From contig CALBPU010000018.1 of assembly GCA_937899395.1 (NCBI GenBank), positions 1 to 9,632 on the forward strand: a DNA stretch of 9,632 bases. Reading direction: 5' to 3'. The notes beneath the pieces are model-generated. The model ran no database searches. It saw nothing but the letters and a program-made list of their open reading frames with translations, and was not told the origin of the DNA. A program made the position numbers and the translations under genes. Of this stretch, positions 1 to 6,021 are shown piece after piece. Each line of letters opens with the position of its first letter. Position 1 is the stretch's first letter. This stretch comes from an uncultured Fretibacterium sp. Lineage in GTDB: Bacteria; Synergistota; Synergistia; Synergistales; Aminobacteriaceae.

Positions 1-49
1 TTTTCCTGATTTAGACAACGCTATTTTTGCAGCTTTTCAAATGTGGTGA
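1..49 (+). CDS. possible 3' end of an unidentified gene (partial)
   Basis: The frame beginning at position 2 is open from the window edge to a TGA at 47-49 and reads FPDLDNAIFAAFQMW. This is a plausible amphipathic C-terminus, and its codons (GCT, GCA, CAA, TTA) look like those of the neighbouring genes. If real, the gene converges on ispA with only 11 bp between the two stop codons. Fifteen codons without a stop can easily occur by chance, and I do not recognise the family. The opposite strand offers no better reading frame here. Confidence 0.3.
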   Translation, partial: FPDLDNAIFAAFQMW

Positions 50-60
50 GTATATCACGA

Positions 61-969
61 TTAATTTTTCCTTGCTTCCATTTGTTTAATGAGTTCCGAA
101 AGAAAAGCAAATTCAATTCCGCTATTTCTGTAAAGCTCATCAAAAATTGAAATCGCCTTTGAGGATAATTCAGCAACTTTCTTCTGAGTTTCTTCAAGCC
201 CGTGAACTGCTACGTAATTAACCTTGCCTTTTTTCTCATCACTGCCTACAGGTTTCCCGAGTTCTTTTTCAGTTCCTGTTTTGTTGAGAATATCATCACG
301 AAGTTGAAATGCTATTCCCAAATAGCTCCCTGCCGTTTCAAGTTTCTTAACACTCTCAGCGTCAGCTCCTGCTAAAATCCCTCCGATCATTAAACTGCTC
401 TCAATCATGCAAGCTGTTTTGTGTTCATTAACAAACTCAATGACTTCATCGGAAATATCTTCAGCGTTTTCATTTTCAATATCAGCGCATTGACCTCCTG
501 CCATTCCGTAAATTCCTGCCTTCAATGCCAGAACCTTCAATGCCTCAATAACTAAATCATCGTGTCCTCTTCCTGACGCTTTTAACGCCGTCTCAAACGC
601 GAAATTCAATAAACCGTCTCCCGCTAATGTTGCCATTCCTGCTCCGTAAACAGCGTGAGTTGTTTTTCTCCCTCTCCTGTATAAATCATTATCCATTGCA
701 GGCAAATCATCATGTACTAACGAAAACGTATGTATCATTTCAATGGCTGCCATAAACGGAGCGATTAAATTTTCTTCAGTACCTCCGAATATTTTCCATG
801 CTTCATACATCAAAACAGGACGAACCCTTTTTCCGCCTGCAAGCAAACTGTAATTCATTGCTTCAATGAGAGTTTTTTGCAACCCTTGCTCTGTCGGAAT
901 ATAACGCAACAATATTTTTTCTGCGTGGTCTTTTGAGGTTAATAAATATTGTTCAAATTGTTTATCCAA
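61..969 (-). CDS. ispA: polyprenyl (farnesyl/geranyl) diphosphate synthase
   Basis: This is a short-chain trans-prenyltransferase. It condenses DMAPP/GPP with IPP to make farnesyl or geranylgeranyl diphosphate in the cytoplasm, feeding undecaprenyl and quinone synthesis. Numbering from the start chosen here (302 aa, the usual family length), the visible motifs are GGKRVRP (45-51), the first Asp-rich motif DDLPAMD (D87, D88, D93), RRGRKTTH, GGQCADIE (158-165), the K184-T pair, and the second Asp-rich motif FQLRDDILN (D225, D226). The last residue of that motif is Asn where Asp is usual. The residue at -5 from the first Asp-rich motif is not bulky enough to fix product length with certainty, so FPP versus GGPP is open. 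The TTG at 967-969 is preferred because an AAGGAG lies 11 nt upstream. An in-frame TTG at 1012-1014 would add 15 residues but has no ribosome-binding site. The gene diverges from the aminopeptidase gene. Confidence 0.93.
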   Translation of the reverse strand: MDKQFEQYLLTSKDHAEKILLRYIPTEQGLQKTLIEAMNYSLLAGGKRVRPVLMYEAWKIFGGTEENLIAPFMAAIEMIHTFSLVHDDLPAMDNDLYRRGRKTTHAVYGAGMATLAGDGLLNFAFETALKASGRGHDDLVIEALKVLALKAGIYGMAGGQCADIENENAEDISDEVIEFVNEHKTACMIESSLMIGGILAGADAESVKKLETAGSYLGIAFQLRDDILNKTGTEKELGKPVGSDEKKGKVNYVAVHGLEETQKKVAELSSKAISIFDELYRNSGIEFAFLSELIKQMEARKN

Positions 970-980
970 ATTAGAATTAT

Positions 981-986
981 CTCCTT
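981..986 (-). promoter_or_regulatory. ribosome-binding site of ispA
   Basis: The - strand reads AAGGAG here, 11 nt before the TTG at 967-969. It lies inside the longer reading frame that begins at 1014, and this decides the start in favour of 969. Confidence 0.6.
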
Positions 987-1106
987 CATAATTATGGAGC
1001 GAATTATAATACAAAAAAGAATTTGGGGGGGGGGTAACTATGTAAAATGAAACTGTAATTTTAACTTATGGAAAAATTAAGAACCATAGTGTAAAATTCA
1101 TAAACT

Positions 1107-1135
1107 AATATAAATATTAATCATATAGCAAGCAA
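1107..1135 (-). promoter_or_regulatory. candidate ispA promoter
   Basis: The - strand shows TTGCTT (1130-1135) and TATATT (1107-1112) separated by 17 bp. Transcription would begin near 1100 and leave a leader of about 130 nt containing a C10 tract. The region is so AT-rich that sigma-70-like matches can arise by chance. Confidence 0.35.
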
Positions 1136-1147
1136 ATAAATATTAAT
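1110..1147. repeat. 12-bp direct repeat, 26-bp period
   Basis: ATAAATATTAAT occurs exactly at 1110-1121 and 1136-1147. The first copy overlaps the candidate ispA -10 box and spacer, and the second abuts the -35 box on its outer side. The placement would suit a paired operator, but the AT-rich composition makes coincidence possible. No regulator is encoded beside it. Confidence 0.4.
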
Positions 1148-1202
1148 TATACGATACTCAATTATGGAAAGGAGCTATTTTTTTCGGATCGGGTTTTGAC
1201 TT

Positions 1203-2306
1203 ATGGAAAATAAAATTATTATTTCACGTATAGAAAAATTAAGAAACTATATGAAGGAAATAGGGCTTGATGTTTTCGTGTTAATCGTTGAAGAAAGAGC
1301 AAACTCTGAAAGCTGTCATTATATTTCAGGGTTCAGAGGAAGCTCGGCTGCGTTAATAATCAGTATGGACGAAGCAACTTTGATTACTGACGGGCGTTAT
1401 CAAACTCAGGCAAAACTTCAGACACCTTTTAATATTATTATTCAATCAAAAATTTCTTTGCCTGAATATATTGCAGATACAGTTAAAAAATCGGGTTGGA
1501 ATTGTGTAGGATTTGAAGCTGAAAAAATTTCTCAAGCTACTTACGAAAAATATTTTGCTCCTGTAAAAATCAAATGGCTTGATTGTTCGGATATGGTTTT
1601 GAAATTGAGAAGGACAAAAGATTTTTACGAGGTTGAAATGATTAAGCGTGCTGCAAAAATCGGGCGTGAAGCTTATGGTAATGTCCTGAAAAAAGTTCAT
1701 GATGGAATGAGCGAAGTTGAATTTGATATAAAGCTCATGGAGGAAATAAAATTATTAGGAGCCGAAAAAGGTTGGGCACATGATGATTTCATAGTTGCTT
1801 CAGGAACAAGAAGTGCGATGTGTCATGCACCTGCAACTCTGAAAAAATTTGCTCACGGTGAAACTGTTACGGTCGATTACGGAGCAATGTTTGAAGGTTA
1901 TATGAGCGACATAACGAGAAATTTCGCTTTGGGCAATCCTGATAAAAAAGCAATGGAAATCAATTCAATATTATTGAAGGCTCATAATGAAGCTGCAAAA
2001 TCATTAAGGCCGGGAAAACTTTGCAGAGAAATTGACAAAATCGCCAGAGATATTATCAATGATGCAGGTTACGGAGAAAATTTTCTGCACGGGCTTGGTC
2101 ATGGTTTAGGACTTGAAGTTCATGAAGCTCCAAGACTTTCAATGAGATCAGAAGATGTCTTGCAAGTTGGTGATGTCGTAACAATAGAGCCGGGAATTTA
2201 TATTGAAGGTTTTGGCGGTTTAAGGATTGAGGACGATTATTTAATCACTGAGAACGGGGCTGAATGTCTGACAGTGAATGATAATCAAAGTCTAGAAATA
2301 ATTTAG
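1203..2306 (+). CDS. M24B family Xaa-Pro aminopeptidase
   Basis: This is a cytosolic dinuclear-metal aminopeptidase of the M24B (PepP/PepQ) group, 367 aa, close to the short YqhT-like form. It removes an N-terminal residue preceding proline from peptides. Residues 1-130 form the creatinase N-terminal domain, with HYISGFRGSSAAL and ITDGRY. Residues 140-360 form the pita-bread catalytic domain. All five expected metal ligands are visible: D225 (VDYGA), D236 (SDITRNF), H300 (GLGHGLGLEVHE), E329 (TIEPGIY) and E343 (GLRIEDD). H208 (CHAPAT) and H307 are the likely proton-shuttle histidines. An in-frame TGA at 1197-1199 rules out a more upstream start, so ATG 1203 is used although it has no good Shine-Dalgarno; the nearest, AAAGGAG, is 28 nt away. 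PepP versus PepQ specificity cannot be told from sequence. The gene converges on the sensor kinase across a hairpin-rich repeat. Confidence 0.93.
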   Translation: MENKIIISRIEKLRNYMKEIGLDVFVLIVEERANSESCHYISGFRGSSAALIISMDEATLITDGRYQTQAKLQTPFNIIIQSKISLPEYIADTVKKSGWNCVGFEAEKISQATYEKYFAPVKIKWLDCSDMVLKLRRTKDFYEVEMIKRAAKIGREAYGNVLKKVHDGMSEVEFDIKLMEEIKLLGAEKGWAHDDFIVASGTRSAMCHAPATLKKFAHGETVTVDYGAMFEGYMSDITRNFALGNPDKKAMEINSILLKAHNEAAKSLRPGKLCREIDKIARDIINDAGYGENFLHGLGHGLGLEVHEAPRLSMRSEDVLQVGDVVTIEPGIYIEGFGGLRIEDDYLITENGAECLTVNDNQSLEII

Positions 2307-2420
2307 GGTGTCAGACCCCTCTGTCATTTTATGACACCTCCACTTCTCAAGGGAGACAAGAGAATAATAACTTGCCACCCCTGTTAAGGAGAGGAGAACC
2401 GCTTGCTGTGGAGGGTTTAA
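2307..2420. repeat. dispersed intergenic hairpin repeat, copy A
   Basis: This fills the gap between two converging genes and reaches into the stop codon of the kinase. It is a diverged copy, in the opposite orientation, of the sequence at 6909-7009. Shared blocks (copy A, + strand) are ACCCCTCTGTCA (2315-2326), GGGAGACAA (2351-2359), the AAGG-containing block at 2378-2389 and GAACCGCT (2396-2403). Copy A carries an extra AT-rich stretch of about 13 bp near 2361-2373. Hairpins include TGTCAT/ATGACA (2322-2336), which competes with GGTGTCA/TGACACC (2307-2313 with 2332-2338), and CTCC-CTT/AAG-GGAG (2338-2355). No reading frame is present. The likely local role is a terminator for both flanking genes; there is no U-tract of the classical kind. 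Confidence 0.7.
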
Positions 2421-3805
2421 CAATTAAAAGTTGCCTTTATGCTTGTACCTTCTCCCTCTTTTGAGGTTATGTTCAATTTTCCTCCCATTAATGACATTCT
2501 CTCAGTCATGCTTGCCAATCCTCTATGGCCTTCAACCCTTAATGTCTCATGGTTAATATCGTTACTGTCAAAACCTTTTCCGTTATCAGAAATTTCAAGT
2601 TCCGCAACATTTTCATTCTTGCTCAACTGTATATGAACCTCTGAGGCTTCACCGTGTCTCACAGCATTTGATACTGCCTCCTGAACTATCCTTAAAAGCG
2701 AAAGAGTTTTATCGTTTTCAATGTCAATATCTCTTGTACCATCATCAAAATCCGCGAAAATTTCAATGTCGTATACCTGCGATAACCTTTCAGCTACTTC
2801 AGTGAGTGCTTCAACGAGTCCCAAATCCATCCACGGCGGCGCAAGTTCATCACATAACGCCCTTAATTCACGTACAACTGTTTTAGCGATAGTTTCAGTG
2901 CGTCTTATACGAACCGTCTCACCGCTTTCATCATCAAGTGCCATGTGAAGCTGTTGAACCAGTGCTGTAACATCCTGCAAAGGCCCGTCATGAATTTCTC
3001 TTGCCATATCCATTCGTTCCTGCTCTTGAGCCTGAACAATATCACGAACATAACGGTTCCTTAAATTATCACGGTCAACCGCTGCTTGAGCAAATCTCAT
3101 TAAGGCACTGTGAACACTTTCAATTTCACTGACGGTTTTATGCGAAATTTTTTCGGGAACATCTTTTCCCAATGTCATATTATCAATTTCATTGACGAGT
3201 GATTTCAAAGGAGTTACAAGCCTGCTCCATAACAATCTTATCGCTATGAAACTGAACAACGCTATGAAAACTATCAGCAAAGGCCATATTCTTACAACTC
3301 CTACAAGTCCTCCTAATAATTGCGTCCATGATACAGCAGCTATAACATAACCTCCGCTGCTTCTTTTAACGGGATAAACTGCGAGAGTAAATTGAGCACC
3401 CTGTTTATCTTCAACTCTTACTGCTTGTCCTACAGGTAAATCACTTCGCCATATCGTCGCGATATTCATTGCTCCCGGAGAAGCAACTATGATTCTTCCG
3501 TTTGTGTCAATCAATGCAACCCAGCCCGGAATTGAAGGCCCCCACGAAAAAAACGGAAATCTCGTAAAATCACTCAGCATTGAAAATGTCCATACTTCGG
3601 AATCTGCGCTCAAATGATAGGCCATACTTTCCGCCAAGTCCTGAACATACGAACTTACTGCTGCTTCCATAGCTTTTTCCTGAGTAACCATTCCTGAAAC
3701 AGCAACTAAAACTACTGCAACAGACGGAATGATTAACGCACACAACAAAAAGGCTAGGAAATGCGTCCTAGTCTTTGAGAATTTCTCTTTTAATTTCGAT
3801 AACAT
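2417..3805 (-). CDS. NarL-family sensor histidine kinase (HisKA_3/HATPase_c)
   Basis: This is an inner-membrane sensor kinase of 462 aa that should phosphorylate the response regulator encoded just upstream. Residues 14-38 form the first membrane helix. Residues 40-168 are extracytoplasmic, with a Cache-like stretch (GWVALIDTNGRIIVASPGA, 94-112). Residues 170-193 are the second helix and about 194-246 a HAMP linker. The dimerisation/phosphoacceptor domain has the NarL-type motif around H272 (EIHDGPLQDV), followed by a HATPase_c domain with the N box (EAVSNAVRHG, N380), DNGKGF (407-412) and a glycine-rich segment around GHRGLASM (426-433). All catalytic elements look intact. The stop of the regulator gene lies 7 bp before this ATG, so the two are probably co-translated; a GAGGA about 14 nt upstream lies inside the regulator's last codons. 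The signal sensed is unknown. Confidence 0.92.
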   Translation of the reverse strand: MLSKLKEKFSKTRTHFLAFLLCALIIPSVAVVLVAVSGMVTQEKAMEAAVSSYVQDLAESMAYHLSADSEVWTFSMLSDFTRFPFFSWGPSIPGWVALIDTNGRIIVASPGAMNIATIWRSDLPVGQAVRVEDKQGAQFTLAVYPVKRSSGGYVIAAVSWTQLLGGLVGVVRIWPLLIVFIALFSFIAIRLLWSRLVTPLKSLVNEIDNMTLGKDVPEKISHKTVSEIESVHSALMRFAQAAVDRDNLRNRYVRDIVQAQEQERMDMAREIHDGPLQDVTALVQQLHMALDDESGETVRIRRTETIAKTVVRELRALCDELAPPWMDLGLVEALTEVAERLSQVYDIEIFADFDDGTRDIDIENDKTLSLLRIVQEAVSNAVRHGEASEVHIQLSKNENVAELEISDNGKGFDSNDINHETLRVEGHRGLASMTERMSLMGGKLNITSKEGEGTSIKATFNC

Positions 3806-3812
3806 AAATTTC

Positions 3813-4454
3813 TTAATCGTCCTCTAAAAGTTCTTCCAGTGTTACAACTCCATATTTAAGAGCTAATAAAAGAGCTTCGGTTTTATTTCGTGAGCCTAGT
3901 TTGTCATATATCGAAGCCAAATGAGTTTGAACCGTCCTCTCACTGATAAATAAACGTCTGGCTACTTCTTTGCTTGAAAGTCCCTGTGCAGCAAGCAGCA
4001 AAACTTCACGCTCTCTCACTGATAAAGGATCGGGTTCAAAATCTCTTTCACCCATCACCGAAGCTACTTCTGGATCTAAATACAAACCGCCTTTTGCTAT
4101 TGTGTTAATTGCCGTAGTTAATTCTTTAGGACTTACGGTCTTTAACACAAAACCTTTTGCACCTGCCCTCAATGAAGCCATTACATATTGTTGAGCGTCA
4201 TAAGATGTCAGCATCATGATAGCAGTATTAAGTCCGCTTGCCTTAACTTTCTGTGCAACTGTTACTCCGTCAAGTCCCGGCATTCTAATATCAAGAAGTG
4301 CTACGTCGGGTTTAAGTTCCTGAATTAACTCCCAAGCTCTTTGTCCGTCCTCAGCTTCAGCAACAAGTTGGAAAGTATGTTCACGTCTTACAAATTCCGC
4401 TATTCCCGAACGAGTTAAAGGGTGGTCATCAGCAAGTAAAATTCTTACAGCCAT
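3813..4454 (-). CDS. NarL/FixJ-family response regulator
   Basis: This cytoplasmic transcription factor (213 aa, typical length) has an N-terminal receiver domain and a C-terminal LuxR-type DNA-binding domain. In the receiver, the acidic pair is D9/D10, the phosphoacceptor is D55 (ALLDIRMPG), and the switch residues are T83 and K105 (VLKTVSP). The helix-turn-helix spans about 144-200 and contains LSVREREVLLLAAQGLSSKEVARRLFISERTVQTHLASIYDKL, shown here only as a landmark in two parts: LSVREREVL (144-152) and ISERTVQTHL (170-179). It ends in an acidic tail (LEELLEDD). It pairs with the histidine kinase immediately downstream. A GGAG lies 13 nt before the ATG, a long spacing. Target genes cannot be deduced here. 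Confidence 0.93.
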   Translation of the reverse strand: MAVRILLADDHPLTRSGIAEFVRREHTFQLVAEAEDGQRAWELIQELKPDVALLDIRMPGLDGVTVAQKVKASGLNTAIMMLTSYDAQQYVMASLRAGAKGFVLKTVSPKELTTAINTIAKGGLYLDPEVASVMGERDFEPDPLSVREREVLLLAAQGLSSKEVARRLFISERTVQTHLASIYDKLGSRNKTEALLLALKYGVVTLEELLEDD

Positions 4455-4484
4455 ATTAAAAAATCATCTCCATAATAATAATTA

Positions 4485-5045
4485 TTACATTCCTATTAAT
4501 TTTTCCACAGGTCTTAATGCCTTTATCGTTTCCGTTATAACATCATCAAGAGGCATATTCATTTTCTCTGCACCCTGTTTAATAATTTCACGATTTACTC
4601 CGCGTGCGAATGCTTTATCCTTCCATTTCTTTTTCACGGATTTTAATTCAAGATCCGCAAGAGATTTTGACGGCCTCACAAGACCTGCTGTAATTATAAG
4701 TCCTGTCAGTTCGTCTACCGTAAACAACGTCTTCTCCAAATTAGTCTGCGGTTCAACGTCCGTACAAATTCCGAAACCGTGAGACTGTACAGCCCTTATT
4801 ATATTATCGTCAACCCCCTTTAACATTTCAGGAGCAACATGGCAATGTTTTTCGGGAGTTTCGGTTGTTTGTTCCCAATCAATATCGTGAAGCAGTCCTA
4901 CAACTCCCCATAAATCAGGGTCTTCGTTATAAATTTCAGCGAAGTGTCTCATTGTATTCTCAACTGCTATTGCGTGATGAATATGAGATTCTTCTTTGTT
5001 ATATTTTTTTACCAGCTCAAGAGCTTGTTCCCTAGTCGGTATCAA
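4485..5045 (-). CDS. HD-domain metal-dependent hydrolase
   Basis: This soluble protein of 186 aa belongs to the HD superfamily of metal-dependent phosphohydrolases. The metal-binding set is visible: H24 in HIHHAIAVENTMRHFA, H53-D54 in VVGLLHDIDWE, and D111 in FTVDELTGLI, with H89 (VQSHGFG) as an additional candidate ligand. The match is to the stand-alone HDIG-like hydrolases usually annotated as HD domain-containing protein; the true substrate (nucleotide or phosphoester) is unknown. The start is a TTG at 5043-5045 with AGGAG 8 nt upstream, a good ribosome-binding site. It is the first gene of a - strand cluster, 30 bp ahead of the response regulator, so it is probably co-transcribed with the two-component pair. 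A functional tie to the signalling pair is inferred only from position. Confidence 0.88.
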   Translation of the reverse strand: MIPTREQALELVKKYNKEESHIHHAIAVENTMRHFAEIYNEDPDLWGVVGLLHDIDWEQTTETPEKHCHVAPEMLKGVDDNIIRAVQSHGFGICTDVEPQTNLEKTLFTVDELTGLIITAGLVRPSKSLADLELKSVKKKWKDKAFARGVNREIIKQGAEKMNMPLDDVITETIKALRPVEKLIGM

Positions 5046-5139
5046 ATTAAAAACTCCTAATTAAAATTTTTGTTTCTTATTATAGCTGATATAATTCTTA
5101 ATATAATAAAATTTTTAAGGAGACTTTCAATTTTTCATC
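5046..5139. promoter_or_regulatory. divergent promoter region, HD operon / cbiK
   Basis: This 94-bp AT-rich spacer must hold the promoters of both divergent units. On the - strand it has a TATAAT-like -10 box just before the AGGAG (5054-5058) of the HD gene. On the + strand there are overlapping TATAAT-type boxes in the stretch before AAGGAG at 5117-5122. I cannot pick convincing -35 hexamers on either strand. The + strand Shine-Dalgarno lies 17 nt before ATG 5140, unusually far, but no in-frame start codon is closer. Confidence 0.45.
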
Positions 5140-6015
5140 ATGAAAAAACTTTTAAGCGTTTTAATTTTAGTCATGTCAGTTTTTATTTCCAGTGTTTCAT
5201 TTGCTGAGGATAAGTCAGCGATCTTAATTGTTTCGTTCGGAACTTCAATGCCAGAAGCCCGTAAAGCCATTGACAACCTCGTCGAAAGTGCGAAAAAAGA
5301 TTTTCCCGGCCATGAAATCAGATTAGCTTTTACGTCAAACATAATTCGCCGAAAAATTGCCAGAGAACTTAACGAAAATATTTCAAACCCCGTTAAAGCT
5401 CTTGCGGAATTAAATGATGAAGGCTTCAAAAAAGTTTTCATTATGCCGACACATATTATTCCCGGCGAAGAATATGATGAGATTAAAAATGTTTACGAGG
5501 CTTTCAAAGTCTTAAAGGGGAAATACGGTTTTGAGGAATTGAAAATCGGCAGACCGTTTATGAACAGCACTGAAGACTGCGGGAGAATGGCGGAAATTTT
5601 GATTGAGCGTTTCAAAAATCATCTTAACGAAAAAAATACAGGAATAATTTTAATGGGTCATGGAACGCCCGAACATTTTGCAAACGCCCTTTATTCTCAA
5701 TTACAGCTTGCATTAAATCAAAAATGTTACGGAAAATTTTTCATCGGAACTGTCGAAGCTTCACCTAAAATTGAAGATGTTGTTGCGGAATTGAAACGAC
5801 ACCCCGAAATTAAAAATCTCGTTTTATCACCGTTAATGATAGTCGCAGGAGATCATGCTAACAACGATTTAGCAGGTGAAGACGATGAAGAATCTTGGCT
5901 TAATATTCTCAAGTCTTCAGGATATGAAAATATTACAACATATCTTGTAGGACTTGGAGAGGACGAGAACATCGCTAAAGATTTTGTGAAAAAAATTCAT
6001 GAATTGATTGAGTAA
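5140..6015 (+). CDS. cbiK: CbiK-type sirohydrochlorin cobaltochelatase, exported
   Basis: This is an anaerobic-type class II chelatase that inserts Co2+ (or Fe2+) into sirohydrochlorin, an early step of the oxygen-independent cobalamin pathway and of siroheme synthesis. The 291-aa protein starts with a signal peptide (MKKLLSVLILVMSVFISSVSFA, cleavage after A22), so it should act in the periplasm like the CbiKP form of Desulfovibrio. The family's catalytic residues are present: H174 in MGHGT, E206 in GTVEASP and H239 in AGDHANNDLAG. VSFGTSMPEAR (31-41) and MPTHIIPGEEYDE (102-114) are further family motifs. Downstream, 6 bp separate it from an exported binding protein. No other cobalamin gene is in the window, so whether it makes cobalamin precursors, scavenges metal or handles haem is unresolved. 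Confidence 0.9.
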   Translation: MKKLLSVLILVMSVFISSVSFAEDKSAILIVSFGTSMPEARKAIDNLVESAKKDFPGHEIRLAFTSNIIRRKIARELNENISNPVKALAELNDEGFKKVFIMPTHIIPGEEYDEIKNVYEAFKVLKGKYGFEELKIGRPFMNSTEDCGRMAEILIERFKNHLNEKNTGIILMGHGTPEHFANALYSQLQLALNQKCYGKFFIGTVEASPKIEDVVAELKRHPEIKNLVLSPLMIVAGDHANNDLAGEDDEESWLNILKSSGYENITTYLVGLGEDENIAKDFVKKIHELIE

Positions 6016-6021
6016 TACGTT

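Larger units (their letters stand above)
970..1202. other. AT-rich divergent spacer between ispA and the aminopeptidase gene
   Basis: No gene is supported in this 233-bp spacer. It contains a run of ten G at 1025-1034, a 12-bp direct repeat ATAAATATTAAT (1110-1121 and 1136-1147), and three copies of TTATGGAAA (1066-1074, 1162-1170, 1201-1209), the last overlapping the aminopeptidase start codon. An 11-codon reading frame, MERSYFFRIGF, runs from ATG 1164 to TGA 1197-1199, three bases before the ATG at 1203. I see no convincing + strand promoter; TATACG at 1148-1153 could be a -10 box, but no -35 box lies at the right distance. Confidence 0.6.

Noticed and set aside
1025..1034. Phase-variable on/off switch of ispA through the C10 tract
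   Set aside because: The best ispA start (969) is downstream of the tract, so slippage would not shift its reading frame; only the leader would change. An essential gene is also an unlikely target.
1446..1700. 84-codon - strand reading frame inside the aminopeptidase gene
   Set aside because: It lies antisense to a well-supported enzyme; its Phe/Cys/Ile-rich product looks like a reverse-complement shadow and has no ribosome-binding site.
2307..2420. CRISPR array or tandem repeat at the hairpin-rich spacers
   Set aside because: There is one copy per locus with internal hairpins and no regularly spaced units.
2439..2948. Two + strand reading frames opposite the histidine kinase
   Set aside because: They mirror conserved kinase motifs on the other strand; shadows.
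5127..5441. 104-codon - strand reading frame over the start of cbiK
   Set aside because: It is antisense to the CbiK signal peptide and first family motifs, and overlaps the shared promoter region.
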